Assembly (NCBI RefSeq): GCF_002272015.1
Contig: NZ_NPBY01000067.1
Location: forward strand, 1-64,000
Source: Paenibacillus campinasensis
GTDB lineage: Bacteria > Bacillota > Bacilli > Paenibacillales > Paenibacillaceae
Reading direction: 5' to 3'
DNA length: 64,000 nt
In this document: piece after piece, positions 41,504 through 51,258 of the stretch
Position numbering within the stretch: position 1 is the stretch's first letter
How the letters are laid out: the number at the start of each line of letters is the position of its first letter
Position numbers and translations under genes: made by a program
Notes under the pieces: generated by a model
What the model saw: only the letters and a program-made list of their open reading frames with translations
Databases searched by the model: none
What the model was told of the DNA's origin: nothing

Positions 41504-42901
41504 GTGGCTAAAAAAGCACCTGAATTGGAAGAGTATAAATATGGTTTCCGTGACGAGCATAAGGCTGTGTTCCAGACCGGCAAAGGCTTGACACGGGAAG
41601 TTGTCACTGAAATTTCTCGCATTAAGGGAGAACCTGAATGGATGCTGGACTTCCGTCTGAAGTCGCTTGAACAGTTTGAGAAAATGGCGGTTCCGCGTTG
41701 GGGCGGCGATCTCGACGAGCTGGACTTCAATGACATCCAGTATTATGTAAGACCTTCTGAGAAGCAAGGAAAGACTTGGGAGGAAGTGCCTGCCGAAATT
41801 AAGGAAACCTTTGATAAACTGGGGATTCCTGAAGCCGAGCAGAAGTTCCTGGCGGGTGTATCCGCGCAGTATGAATCCGAGGTTGTTTACCACAACATGC
41901 AGAAGGATCTTGAGGATCAGGGCGTTATCTTCATGGATACCGACACCGCGCTGAAAGAGCATCCTGAAATCTTCAGAGAGTACTTCGCAACTGTGGTACC
42001 GCCAGCAGACAACAAGTTTGCGGCACTGAACAGTGCAGTATGGTCCGGCGGCAGCTTCATCTATGTTCCTAAAGGTGTGAAATGTGAAATTCCGCTTCAG
42101 GCGTATTTCCGCATTAACTCCGAGAACATGGGACAATTCGAGCGTACCCTGATCATCGCTGACGAAGACAGCTTTGTGCACTATGTAGAGGGCTGTACCG
42201 CTCCAATCTACAGCACGAACTCGCTTCACAGCGCGGTCGTTGAGATTATCTGTAAGAAAAATGCCCGCGTTCGTTACACTACCATTCAGAACTGGGCGCC
42301 AAACATCTACAACCTGGTAACCAAGCGCGCAGTTGCTGAGGAGAATGCAACGATGGAATGGGTCGATGGCAACATCGGTTCGAAGCTGACGATGAAATAT
42401 CCTGCGGTAGTACTGAAGGGCCGCGGGGCGAAAGGAAGCGTACTGTCCATCGCTGTTGCGGGCAAAGGCCAGCATCAGGATGCAGGGGCGAAAATGATTC
42501 ACCTGGCTCCGGACACAACGTCTACGATCGTATCGAAATCGATCAGTAAGCATGGCGGTAAAGTAACCTATCGCGGACTTGCTTCCTTCGGACGCAATGC
42601 GGAAGGCGCGAAAGCGAACATCAAGTGTGACACGTTGATTCTGGATAACGAGTCGACCTCGGATACCATTCCGTACAACGAGATCAAGAATGACAACATT
42701 ACGCTTGAGCATGAGGCCACCGTATCCAAGGTGTCGGAGGATCAATTGTTCTATCTCATGAGCCGTGGTCTGAGCGAAGCAGAAGCGACGCAAATGATCG
42801 TTATGGGCTTCATCGAGCCGTTCACGAAAGAACTGCCGATGGAATATGCGGTTGAGATGAACCGTCTCATCAAGTTCGAGATGGAAGGCTCCATCGGTTA
42901 A
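41504..42901 (+). CDS. sufB: Fe-S cluster scaffold SufB
   Basis: 465 residues. YVPKGVKCEIPLQAYFRINS, the conserved FVHYVEGCTAPIYSTNSLH region and DTTSTIVSKSISKHGGKVTY are SufB hallmarks, with conserved Cys and Glu residues used in cluster assembly. It is the last gene of the suf operon. Start is GTG with GGGAGGTAA upstream. Confidence 0.97.
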   Translation: MAKKAPELEEYKYGFRDEHKAVFQTGKGLTREVVTEISRIKGEPEWMLDFRLKSLEQFEKMAVPRWGGDLDELDFNDIQYYVRPSEKQGKTWEEVPAEIKETFDKLGIPEAEQKFLAGVSAQYESEVVYHNMQKDLEDQGVIFMDTDTALKEHPEIFREYFATVVPPADNKFAALNSAVWSGGSFIYVPKGVKCEIPLQAYFRINSENMGQFERTLIIADEDSFVHYVEGCTAPIYSTNSLHSAVVEIICKKNARVRYTTIQNWAPNIYNLVTKRAVAEENATMEWVDGNIGSKLTMKYPAVVLKGRGAKGSVLSIAVAGKGQHQDAGAKMIHLAPDTTSTIVSKSISKHGGKVTYRGLASFGRNAEGAKANIKCDTLILDNESTSDTIPYNEIKNDNITLEHEATVSKVSEDQLFYLMSRGLSEAEATQMIVMGFIEPFTKELPMEYAVEMNRLIKFEMEGSIG

Positions 42902-42935
42902 GTTCTGCTGGTGCCAACCGATGTTAAATGATAGA

Positions 42936-42969
42936 AGAAGGCGAACTTCACAGTTCGCCTTCTTTTTTT
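42936..42969 (+). terminator. suf operon terminator
   Basis: AGAAGGCGAACT, loop TCAC, AGTTCGCCTTCT and a run of T. The 42970-43138 gap beyond holds no gene that I can see. Confidence 0.93.
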
Positions 42970-43138
42970 ATTCCACCACCTGTGCGGATACAGTTTCTGC
43001 GATATTTTCCTAAAGTGTAACTAAGTAAGCACTGCATTATACATACATAGCTGGTCCTCGCGTGCCGTAGATTTCCTATGAGGGATACGTGGGGGATGAA
43101 AGGGGATGATGACTCCGGATGAGTGGCTTATACGATAT

Positions 43139-43181
43139 AAAAAAGCATCCCGTCACATCATGCATGTACGGGATGCTTTAG
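43139..43181 (-). terminator. Terminator of the HD-GYP gene
   Basis: AAAGCATCCCGT and ACGGGATGCTTT pair perfectly around a 14-nt loop; T-rich on the minus strand. Confidence 0.82.
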
Positions 43182-43253
43182 CCTGGGGGCCGGATGATAT
43201 AAGAAACGGATAATAGCCAGCACGAAATGAAGTCACCGCAGATCAGCCTAACC

Positions 43254-44315
43254 TTAAATTTGCAAAATGTCCCTGATAGCGGTTTCGTCTTCGGACTCCC
43301 TGGATAAATCAATGAATCGCGATCCAACCTGAACCAGCGGGCGGAAATAGTTGGACGGATTATTCATCACAATCGTTCCCTGTTCGCCTGTTGTGAGCAG
43401 CACCTTTTTGCCAATGAAATTCGGCAGCATCTGCTCAATAAACGCATGAGTCGGCTTGGCACTAAGCTTTCCGAAGCTTAGGCGGTGTAATTCACGCAGC
43501 GCGGTAAGCATGGACTGTCTTGACTGATAGACCCGTGTGGTGGTCATAGCGCTGTACACGTCGGCAACGGCACAAATTTGCGAGTAAGGGTGGATCTCAT
43601 CTTCGTACAGGCGCTGGGGATACCCTGAGCCGTCCATACGCTCATGATGCTGGAGCGCAGCGAGCGCAATGGCTTCGTTATCGGTCGATTCTCTGATCAA
43701 CTCATAGCCGTAGACCGTATGAAGCTTCACCGTTTCGAATTCTTCCTTTGTCAGCTTGCCGGGCTTCTCCAAAATTTCTTTCGGAATTTTGCATTTGCCG
43801 ATATCGTGAAGATAACCGGCCTTGCCGATGTCATAGGCTTCCTCTTCGGAGTAGCCGAGCCAGGTGGCAATATAATAGGAGAGCATGCCAACCTGGATGG
43901 AATGTCTGTAGGTATAATCATCATCGCTATTAAACATCAGCAGAAGAGAGACGGCATCTTTATGCTTGCTAATGGTATGAGCCAGAGGCCGGAAGGATTC
44001 CTCAGCCACGACTTCATCAAAGCTGCCAGTCTGCAGAGCCTCTGAGAACAATGCTTCGCATCCCTCGAATGCCAATTCATATTGAGATGTCACCTTGTCG
44101 ACCAGATCCTGAGACTCTGATGGAGCTTCATAAGCGATGCTGGATTGTTCCTCCCGCGGTGCAATTTCAATGAAATCGATATTATGCTGTAGCAGCTTCG
44201 CTATATCTTGTGTACGAAGGGCGGTTCCTTTTCGTAGAATATGTACACCATGACTGTTGAAAGCATCCTGCTCTATTTGATCGCCTGGTATCAGATCCGA
44301 GACATGAACTTTCAA
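43254..44315 (-). CDS. HD-GYP domain protein, putative cyclic-di-GMP phosphodiesterase
   Basis: 353 residues. A short N-terminal segment (MKVHVSDLIPGDQIEQDAFN) precedes an HD-GYP domain with YRHSIQVGMLSYYIATWLGY, the metal-binding AGYLHDIGKCKIPKEIL, and HHERMDGSGYPQRLYEDEIH with the GYP motif. Such enzymes break down c-di-GMP or related cyclic dinucleotides and so affect motility and biofilm. No sensor or receiver domain is evident. A second HD-GYP gene with the same N-terminal layout lies at 47741. Confidence 0.88.
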   Translation of the reverse strand: MKVHVSDLIPGDQIEQDAFNSHGVHILRKGTALRTQDIAKLLQHNIDFIEIAPREEQSSIAYEAPSESQDLVDKVTSQYELAFEGCEALFSEALQTGSFDEVVAEESFRPLAHTISKHKDAVSLLLMFNSDDDYTYRHSIQVGMLSYYIATWLGYSEEEAYDIGKAGYLHDIGKCKIPKEILEKPGKLTKEEFETVKLHTVYGYELIRESTDNEAIALAALQHHERMDGSGYPQRLYEDEIHPYSQICAVADVYSAMTTTRVYQSRQSMLTALRELHRLSFGKLSAKPTHAFIEQMLPNFIGKKVLLTTGEQGTIVMNNPSNYFRPLVQVGSRFIDLSRESEDETAIRDILQI

Positions 44316-44420
44316 AATGACAGCACCTCTTACCTCATTAAATTAATTGTTAAATCAATGTAATTAAACTCATATTAGCAAGTAAAAGATGGATTTTCAA
44401 CGTAAAACGTAACCAATTAT

Positions 44421-45155
44421 CTAATTTGATGGGTCCCAAGTCCCTGTCTGCGCACCTTTCCACTCCGAACCGTCGTCCCAGATCTCACGTTTCCATATCG
44501 GAACCGTGCGTTTCAGTTCCTCAATAGCGTAGCGGCTGGCCTCATAGCAATCGGCCCGATGTGGCGAAGAAACCGCGATAACTACGCTGATTTCGCCGAT
44601 GCCAACCGTTCCGATCCGGTGCGAAATGGCACATAAGCTTGGCGGCCACTTCATTGCAATATTTTGACGTATTTTGTCGAGTTCCTTAAGAGCCATCGGA
44701 ATATAGGCGTCATATTCCAGCGTCACCGTTCTTCTCTCTCCTGTTAATTCTCGAGTCGTGCCTACAAAAGACAAGGAAGCGCCATGGTCGGGATGCAGCA
44801 CCTTGGAAAGTGTGTCTTCTACGGAGAGACTTTCGCTGGTAATCAAGCACATGCCATCCTCAGTCGCCATCGTGCTTGCACCAGCTCGATCTCCAAGGCC
44901 ATCCCCGCCGGATACCGGCGGAATCAGCGCAACTTCATCCCCTTCATGGATCAGAAGGTCCGCCGGGGCATATTCTTGATTGACAGCGACAAAAGAGGCG
45001 GCAATCAGGGAGGCGGCGTCAGGATATGCCTCGCTCAGCAGCTGCTTCAGCTCACCGGCGGACACGGGCAATTGCGGGATGTTCATAGTGATCGAGGAGG
45101 AGCCGATGCGATCGGCCAGTCCTGCGAATAGGAATACATGCAAGGGAGTTGTCAT
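44421..45155 (-). CDS. moaX: Molybdopterin synthase, MoaD-MoaE fusion
   Basis: 244 residues in two parts. Residues 1-85 are a MoaD ubiquitin-like domain ending in the Gly-Gly of LIPPVSGGDG (83-84). Residues about 100-244 are MoaE, with LSFVGTTRELTGERR, the AISHRIGTVGIGE strand, SSPHRADCYEASRYAIEELK and the catalytic lysines of RTVPIWKREIW. MoaD must expose its C-terminal glycine as a thiocarboxylate to give sulfur to cyclic pyranopterin. In this fusion the glycines are internal, so cleavage is needed, as known for mycobacterial MoaX. The two domains are usually separate genes. No other moa gene is adjacent. Confidence 0.88.
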   Translation of the reverse strand: MTTPLHVFLFAGLADRIGSSSITMNIPQLPVSAGELKQLLSEAYPDAASLIAASFVAVNQEYAPADLLIHEGDEVALIPPVSGGDGLGDRAGASTMATEDGMCLITSESLSVEDTLSKVLHPDHGASLSFVGTTRELTGERRTVTLEYDAYIPMALKELDKIRQNIAMKWPPSLCAISHRIGTVGIGEISVVIAVSSPHRADCYEASRYAIEELKRTVPIWKREIWDDGSEWKGAQTGTWDPSN

Positions 45156-45266
45156 TGTTGTTTCACCTCTGATTTCTTATGGGCTCAATATACCATAATC
45201 TCCGTTAAAATGTTATGCTAAAAGGACGAAAAAACGCTGAACGACGATAGAGAGGGGGCCGTCATC

Positions 45267-46703
45267 TTGCAAGCGGAAAGCGGCAGACAGAAGCTTACGA
45301 TTCTGCATACGAACGATATCCACAGTCACTTTGAAACGATGAGCAGTGTGGCGGCGATCATTTCCCGGGAAAAAGAGGCAGCCGGACAGGAGCATGTTCT
45401 CGTCCTCGATGTTGGCGATCATATGGATCGTGCAGCTGCGGAAACGGAGGGCACGATGGGGCAGGCCAATGTGGATGTGCTTAACCTGACGGGATACGAT
45501 GCCATCACCATCGGCAACAACGAAGGTCTGACCATTCCTCCGGAAACGCTTGGCACCATTTATGCCGGGCTTCAATGCCCTGTTGTATGCTGCAATATTC
45601 TCGAAACGGGGACAGGGACCCCTCCACCTTGGATGAAACCTTATATTCTCCTTGAGAAAGGCGGAATAACGATCGGCATCATTGGCGCCACCGCCGCTTT
45701 CTCCGGCTTTTACCAGCTGCTTGGCTGGGATGCCTTGGAGCCAGAGCAGGCCATCGCTGAACAGGTCAGGGAGCTGAGGGACAAGACAGATCTCATTATC
45801 GTATTATCTCATTTGGGATTAACCATAGATAAGCGCCTTGCGGAGAATGTGGACGGCATCGATGTAATTCTCGGCGGTCATACCCATCATGTGCTGGAAG
45901 AGCCGCTGATCATCGAGCGTACGGCCGTCTGCGCCGCTGGAAAATTCGGAGCCTATGTCGGAAAAATTGTCCTCGAGCGGAAGACACGCTCTGAACCGTT
46001 TGGCTGTAAGGAAGGCCGTCTGCTGTCGGTGACCCACGAGCTGCTGGAGCCGGAGGTCGAACATGCCATTATCCGCCATCGCCAGCGGGCTGAGGAGACG
46101 CTGTCCGAGACGATCGCTGTCACAGCCCGTGATCTTCCGATCCATTATGAGCGGGAATCTCCGTTTGCGAACCTGCTGGCTCAGGCGGTACGCCGCCATA
46201 CGGGGGCTCAGCTGTCGGTTGTCAATTCCGGTCAATTGCTCGGTCCCTTGCCCGGAGGGGAGATCAGCACGGGCATGCTGCATGCGCTGTGCCCGTCTCC
46301 CATTAACCCGTGCATCATTAAATTGTCAGGCTCCGATCTCGTGCAGGCGCTGGAGGAGAGCTTGCTGGAGGAATTCAGCGGGAAGAAGATTTTCGGATTC
46401 GGATTCCGCGGCTACATTTTGGGTGCATTGGCCGTTGACGGCATGGAGATCCGGTATGATGCCAGCGCCGAGCCTTATCGCAAAATCTCGAAAATCACCG
46501 TCCAGGGCGAGCCGCTCGACCGGAGCAGGGAATACACGGTAGGCACTCTGGATATGTTCACGTTTAAGGTCGGCTATGAGACGCTTTCTCATGGCCAGGA
46601 TACGGTATACATGCTGCCGGAGTTCATCAGGGACCTGCTGCGCGATGAGCTGTCCCGTCCCGGCGCACTGGAGCAAACGATGATTCCGCGCTGGCTTGAT
46701 TGA
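45267..46703 (+). CDS. yunD: YunD-like 5'-nucleotidase/metallophosphoesterase
   Basis: 478 residues. The metallophosphatase domain has LTILHTNDIHSHFETMSS, LVLDVGDHMDR, ITIGNNEGLT (Asn-Glu in place of the more usual Asn-His-Glu) and VILGGHTHHVLEEP. The 5'-nucleotidase C-terminal domain follows (ESPFANLLAQAVRRHTGAQL, FTFKVGYETL). No signal peptide is visible, so unlike most UshA-type enzymes it should act in the cytoplasm, matching YunD. TTG start with GAGGGGG upstream. Confidence 0.88.
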   Translation: MQAESGRQKLTILHTNDIHSHFETMSSVAAIISREKEAAGQEHVLVLDVGDHMDRAAAETEGTMGQANVDVLNLTGYDAITIGNNEGLTIPPETLGTIYAGLQCPVVCCNILETGTGTPPPWMKPYILLEKGGITIGIIGATAAFSGFYQLLGWDALEPEQAIAEQVRELRDKTDLIIVLSHLGLTIDKRLAENVDGIDVILGGHTHHVLEEPLIIERTAVCAAGKFGAYVGKIVLERKTRSEPFGCKEGRLLSVTHELLEPEVEHAIIRHRQRAEETLSETIAVTARDLPIHYERESPFANLLAQAVRRHTGAQLSVVNSGQLLGPLPGGEISTGMLHALCPSPINPCIIKLSGSDLVQALEESLLEEFSGKKIFGFGFRGYILGALAVDGMEIRYDASAEPYRKISKITVQGEPLDRSREYTVGTLDMFTFKVGYETLSHGQDTVYMLPEFIRDLLRDELSRPGALEQTMIPRWLD

Positions 46704-46798
46704 TCCTGAAGGGGCGGATGAGCCTATCCGATCCCAAGACTAACTTCCATTGTCCAAGCATACATATAGGAGGACAAAGGTGAAGGAAGGGGATCGAT

Positions 46799-47626
46799 AT
46801 GGATTTTATAACCTCCATCATTCTAGGGATCGTAGAGGGATTAACGGAGTTTATTCCGGTGTCCTCGACAGGACACATGATATTGACAACGAAGCTGCTC
46901 GGATATGACGATCAGACACCGGTCATGAAAACGTTCGAGGTCGTGATACAGCTAGGGGCCATTCTTGCCATTGCGCTCGTCTATTGGCGCCGGATTCTGG
47001 ATCTGCTCGGCTGGACGCGGGTTGAGCCGCTGTCCAAGCGCTCGCCGAAGAAGAAAAGACTGGATCTGTTGCATGTCTTTCTCGGCATTGCACCCGCGCT
47101 TGTTGTAGCATTTTTTGCGAGAGATTTCATCAAAAGCCTGTTTCACGTCCAGACCGTATTATATGCGCTTGTGGCCGGAGGCATTTTTATGATATTTTCC
47201 GAATGGTACAATAAACATAAAGCGCAGATCACGGCGCATGAGCTGGATGATCTCAGCTACAAGCAGGCCTTGATGATCGGTCTTTATCAGATTATATCGG
47301 TGTTTTGGCCCGGGTTCTCCCGTTCCGGTTCCACGATTGCCGGAGGGATGCTGAGCGGGGTCAGCTACCGGGCATCCGCGGACTTTTCGTTCCTGATCGC
47401 CATTCCGATCATGTGCGCGGCATCAGGATATGAGCTTTTGGATTCATACAGGTATTTAAGTTCCGATGTGCTGGGCGTGTTTGCGGTCGGGTTTATCGTT
47501 TCTTTTGTTGTGGCCTATTTCGTAGTGCTTGTCTTTATGAGACTGATTCAAAGGATCCGGTTAACTCATTTTGCGATTTACCGATTTGTTCTTGCCGCAC
47601 TGTTCTGGCTCTTTATTATGCATTAA
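46799..47626 (+). CDS. uppP: Undecaprenyl-diphosphate phosphatase
   Basis: 275 residues with seven to eight membrane helices. Signature motifs are the opening GIVEGLTEFIPVSSTGHMIL with the catalytic Glu residues and the second motif FWPGFSRSGSTIAGGMLSGV. It recycles the lipid carrier of cell-wall synthesis and confers bacitracin resistance when abundant. RBS GGAGGA. It stands alone between yunD and an HD-GYP gene. Confidence 0.96.
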   Translation: MDFITSIILGIVEGLTEFIPVSSTGHMILTTKLLGYDDQTPVMKTFEVVIQLGAILAIALVYWRRILDLLGWTRVEPLSKRSPKKKRLDLLHVFLGIAPALVVAFFARDFIKSLFHVQTVLYALVAGGIFMIFSEWYNKHKAQITAHELDDLSYKQALMIGLYQIISVFWPGFSRSGSTIAGGMLSGVSYRASADFSFLIAIPIMCAASGYELLDSYRYLSSDVLGVFAVGFIVSFVVAYFVVLVFMRLIQRIRLTHFAIYRFVLAALFWLFIMH

Positions 47627-47740
47627 ATCCTGTTCTCCTTCACAGGCAGCAGGATGAGTTTTACCTTACGGAATGCTTCTTCCATTTGGATAAATGGTTT
47701 AGGCTCCCATTCATTGAATGACTGCAGAGGAAGTGACGGT

Positions 47741-48838
47741 TTGCGTCTTATACCTGTTAAATTACTGAGCCCGGGAATGATTCTTGCGAGAAATATATAC
47801 AACAGTGACGGTTTGGTGCTGCTTGCGGAGGGTGTAAAGCTGTCGGAGGGAATGATTCGCCGCCTGCAAGGGATGGACCTCGGATACGTATACATCAAGG
47901 ACAAGCTGACGGAGGATATCGTCATCCCTGAGCTGGTCTCGGAAGAGACGCGGCTCAAAGCGATCCGCTCGATCCAGTCCAGCTTCAGAAATCTGGAGAG
48001 TCAGAGCCATTTGAAAGGGAGCTTTCTTCATTTGGGAAAAACCTTTGGCGGACTGATGGATTCGATTATGGATGAAATCGCAAGCCATCAAGAATCGATG
48101 GTGCTGCTGACCGACATGCATACGAATGATTACAATTTGTACCGCCACTCCTTGAATGTGTGCCTATATACGATGGTGCTCGGCATCTCGTATGGTTACA
48201 GCAAGGATGAATTGAAGGTGCTGGGGCTGGGGGCGCTGCTGCATGACATCGGCAAGACGAGAACGCCGCCTGAGCTGCTTAACCGCCCCGGCGCTTTAAG
48301 CAAGGAAGAGTTCCGCGAGATCCAGCGGCATACCGAGATCGGCTTTAAAATATTGAAGGATGAACCGAACATTCCTCTCCTGTCGGCCCATTGCGCCCTG
48401 CAGCATCATGAGCGGCTGGATGGCAGCGGGTACCCGCGGGGGCTGAAGGGTGACGATATCCATGATTATGCCAAGTGGATCGGCATCGTCGATTCCTATG
48501 ATGCCATGGTATCCAGGCGGGTATATAAGCCGGCGATGCTTCCACATGAAGCGGTGGAGGTCATGTATACCGGTTCAGGCACGCTCTACGAGCAGCCGTT
48601 TCTTGCCTTGTTTCGGGACAGGGTGGCGATCTATCCTGTCGGCCTGACGGTGAGGCTTCACACAGGGGAGACCGGGGTGGTATCCCGGATTCATCCTCAT
48701 GTTCCTCATCGGCCTGTGGTGCGAATTTTGACGGATTCTGAAGGACAGCCGGTGACTCCGCCATATGAGCTGGACTTGTCGGAAAGTCTGACGAAGATGA
48801 TCGCCGGTATTGGAGACAACCAGACGCAATCGATATAA
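47741..48838 (+). CDS. HD-GYP domain protein, putative cyclic-di-GMP phosphodiesterase
   Basis: About 365 residues. The N-terminal segment (LRLIPVKLLSPGMILARNIY, then a beta-hairpin VLLAEGVKLSEGMIRRLQG) resembles that of the other HD-GYP gene. The catalytic domain has YRHSLNVCLYTMVLGISYGY, LGALLHDIGKTRTPPELL and HHERLDGSGYPRGLKGDDIH. The TTG at 47741 is preferred: AGAGG lies 10 nt upstream and the upstream residues are not family-like. It is 18 bp from the following MMPL gene and may be co-transcribed with it. Confidence 0.87.
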   Translation: MRLIPVKLLSPGMILARNIYNSDGLVLLAEGVKLSEGMIRRLQGMDLGYVYIKDKLTEDIVIPELVSEETRLKAIRSIQSSFRNLESQSHLKGSFLHLGKTFGGLMDSIMDEIASHQESMVLLTDMHTNDYNLYRHSLNVCLYTMVLGISYGYSKDELKVLGLGALLHDIGKTRTPPELLNRPGALSKEEFREIQRHTEIGFKILKDEPNIPLLSAHCALQHHERLDGSGYPRGLKGDDIHDYAKWIGIVDSYDAMVSRRVYKPAMLPHEAVEVMYTGSGTLYEQPFLALFRDRVAIYPVGLTVRLHTGETGVVSRIHPHVPHRPVVRILTDSEGQPVTPPYELDLSESLTKMIAGIGDNQTQSI

Positions 48839-48856
48839 CTGCAAGGAGGTTAGACC

Positions 48857-51133
48857 GTGAAGCATAATGGCCGTGACTCAAAGCTCTACATATGGGGGCG
48901 AATGGTATTCCGCTTTCGCCGAGCCATTGCTGCGGTATGGCTGATTCTGTTTCTGGCGCTGCTTCCGCTCGCGTTCAAGCTGCCTGCATTGCTGCAGCAC
49001 AACGGTTTTACCTCCGAAAGTTCCCCTTCCCAGATCGCCATTACGAAGCTTGAGGAGGGCCTGGACCTATCCTCGGCCATTCTCGATATCGTCATTGTCA
49101 GCAACAATGGCGACAATTTGACGACAGGGACGGCCCAGCGGCGGCTGATGGACGAGCTTGCGCCGTTTGCGTCCAGCTCCTATGTCAGATCCATGTACTG
49201 GAATTTGGCGACGCATGATGCCGGAGAGAATCATATCGTTTCAGCGAAAGTATATTTGGATATGGAAGCATCGGAGGCGCTTGCCCAGTACGAGACGATC
49301 CGCAGTGCGATTCCGGACATTCCGGGCGCCGATGTCTATGTGACAGGCAGCACCGCGGTGTTTGCGGATATGAACGAGGCGATCAAGAGTGATATTATCC
49401 GCGCCGAACTGATCGGCATCCCGGCAGCGCTTATCATCCTGCTGCTGGTGTTCCGGAATGTGACCGCTGCACTCTTGCCGCTCATCGTCGGCGTGACGAG
49501 CGTGATTGTGACGATGGGCGCCCTTTATTTCCCGGCCCTGGTGGATGGCACCATCAGCAATTTCCTGCCGAATGTTGTCACCATGCTCGGGCTTGCTGTC
49601 GGCATTGATTATGCGCTGCTGGTCGTCAGCCGGTTCCGGGAAGAGATCGACCGCGGCGCTGACCCGGCTCACGCCGTCGGGATCGTCTGTGCCACTGCGG
49701 GAAAAGCGGTCATATTTTCCGGAACGGCCGTGCTGATCGGATTTGTGGCCATGGGTTTTATCGACCTGCCGATCTTTCGTTCCTTCAGCATCGGAGGCAT
49801 TACCGTTGTGCTGGTGTCGGTGCTGGCTGCGAATACGCTTCTGCTGGGGCTGCTCGGCATGCTGGGCAGGCGAATCCATGCGCTGCCCGTCCTGCCTGCA
49901 CGCAAGCGCGGAGCGGGCGCTTCGTCCGGCCTGTGGAATACAATCGCCGGCTTTGTGATGGCGCGTCCTGTAAGTGTATCGATTGCCGTCATCCTGGTGC
50001 TGCTGGGGGCCATGCTGCCATTGAAAAATTTGAGCTTGACGATTCCCGATGCCGAGGTGCTGCCACCGGCTTATGAATCCCGTTACGGGCAAGAGCTGCT
50101 GATGCAGGCCTATAACAGCCGCGAGCTCGGTCCGATTATGATTGCTGTCGAGCTGCCCGCACCCTATGATGATCCCAGCAGCATCGAGCTGCTGAAGACC
50201 TATATGGATGAAGTGAGACAGCTCCCTGACGCAAGACGTGTCGAAAGCTATCTCAGCATCGGGCGCGGGTCGATGGATGAAGTCATGCGTCTCCTTGCGC
50301 AGGCGGATATCCGGGAGCAGCTGGAGCAGTACCGGGTGGTGCGCGGCAATATGGCCATTGTGGCGGTCGTTCCGGAGCACGGAGAGCTGCACCCGTCAAC
50401 GACAGAGCTGGTTGAAGCCCTTCGGGGGATCGAGATGGACGGCTTGTCCACCTACGTTACCGGTAATCCCGCTTATAAATACGATATCATACAAACGATC
50501 AGCCGTGATTCGCTAGCCGTGCTGGTATTCGTGTTTCTGGCTACCTATATCATATTGTGTGTTGCTTTCCGGTCCATTCTCCTTCCGCTCAAAGCGAGCC
50601 TGATGAACGTGCTTAGTCTGGGCGCAGGCCTGGGCGTGGTCGCCTGGGTATTTCAGGAGGGCGTTGGCGCTGAGTGGCTGGGGGTAACGTATACCGGATC
50701 GCTGTTTGCGCTGCTGCCGATTCTTATCTTCTGCGTGGTATTCGGGATCTCGATGGATTATGAGGTGATGCTGCTGTCGCGGATCATGGAAAGCTATGAG
50801 CGGACCGGGGACAATGACCGGAGCACGATTGAAGGCCTGGAGAACACCGGCGGGTTGATTACGGGAGCAGCGCTCATTCTGTCCGTGGTCGTCGGCGCCT
50901 TCCTGTTCACAGACAACGAGGTCATGAAAGCGATCGGACTCGGCTTGACGGCCGCTGTCCTGCTCGACGCTACTTTGATTCGGATTTTGCTCGTTCCGGC
51001 CTTTATGAAGCTGTTGGGCCGGGCCAACTGGTGGAGCCCCGGATGGATGTTTGCTTCCCGGAAGCGAGCGAAGTCATCGCTCGGCCCATCGATGCCGGAC
51101 CAAGACAGCCGGGATCTGGATCGAAAAACGTGA
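48857..51133 (+). CDS. MMPL/RND-family transporter
   Basis: 758 residues with the RND-like repeat: one helix, a large extracellular loop, then five helices, twice. MMPL features are visible in LGLAVGIDYALLVVSRFREE and, in the second half, FGISMDYEVMLLSRIMESYE with the conserved Asp-Tyr pair for proton coupling. It probably exports lipids, cell-envelope precursors or drugs. The tail is basic (SRKRAKSSLG). GTG start with AAGGAGG. Substrate not deducible. Confidence 0.9.
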   Translation: MKHNGRDSKLYIWGRMVFRFRRAIAAVWLILFLALLPLAFKLPALLQHNGFTSESSPSQIAITKLEEGLDLSSAILDIVIVSNNGDNLTTGTAQRRLMDELAPFASSSYVRSMYWNLATHDAGENHIVSAKVYLDMEASEALAQYETIRSAIPDIPGADVYVTGSTAVFADMNEAIKSDIIRAELIGIPAALIILLLVFRNVTAALLPLIVGVTSVIVTMGALYFPALVDGTISNFLPNVVTMLGLAVGIDYALLVVSRFREEIDRGADPAHAVGIVCATAGKAVIFSGTAVLIGFVAMGFIDLPIFRSFSIGGITVVLVSVLAANTLLLGLLGMLGRRIHALPVLPARKRGAGASSGLWNTIAGFVMARPVSVSIAVILVLLGAMLPLKNLSLTIPDAEVLPPAYESRYGQELLMQAYNSRELGPIMIAVELPAPYDDPSSIELLKTYMDEVRQLPDARRVESYLSIGRGSMDEVMRLLAQADIREQLEQYRVVRGNMAIVAVVPEHGELHPSTTELVEALRGIEMDGLSTYVTGNPAYKYDIIQTISRDSLAVLVFVFLATYIILCVAFRSILLPLKASLMNVLSLGAGLGVVAWVFQEGVGAEWLGVTYTGSLFALLPILIFCVVFGISMDYEVMLLSRIMESYERTGDNDRSTIEGLENTGGLITGAALILSVVVGAFLFTDNEVMKAIGLGLTAAVLLDATLIRILLVPAFMKLLGRANWWSPGWMFASRKRAKSSLGPSMPDQDSRDLDRKT

Positions 51134-51258
51134 TCGAAGTGGCAGTACGGCTTCAACCGGGTATGTTATAATCATACGATGGATATGATCAAACCGTAGG
51201 CGCAAATATCATTTGTGCTGATTGAAATCGGTAATTCAAAGAAATAAGGTGAAAATAC

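Noticed and set aside
41501..42793. Minus-strand frame of 430 codons opposite sufB
   Set aside because: Shadow of a well-identified gene; no ribosome-binding site and no family features.
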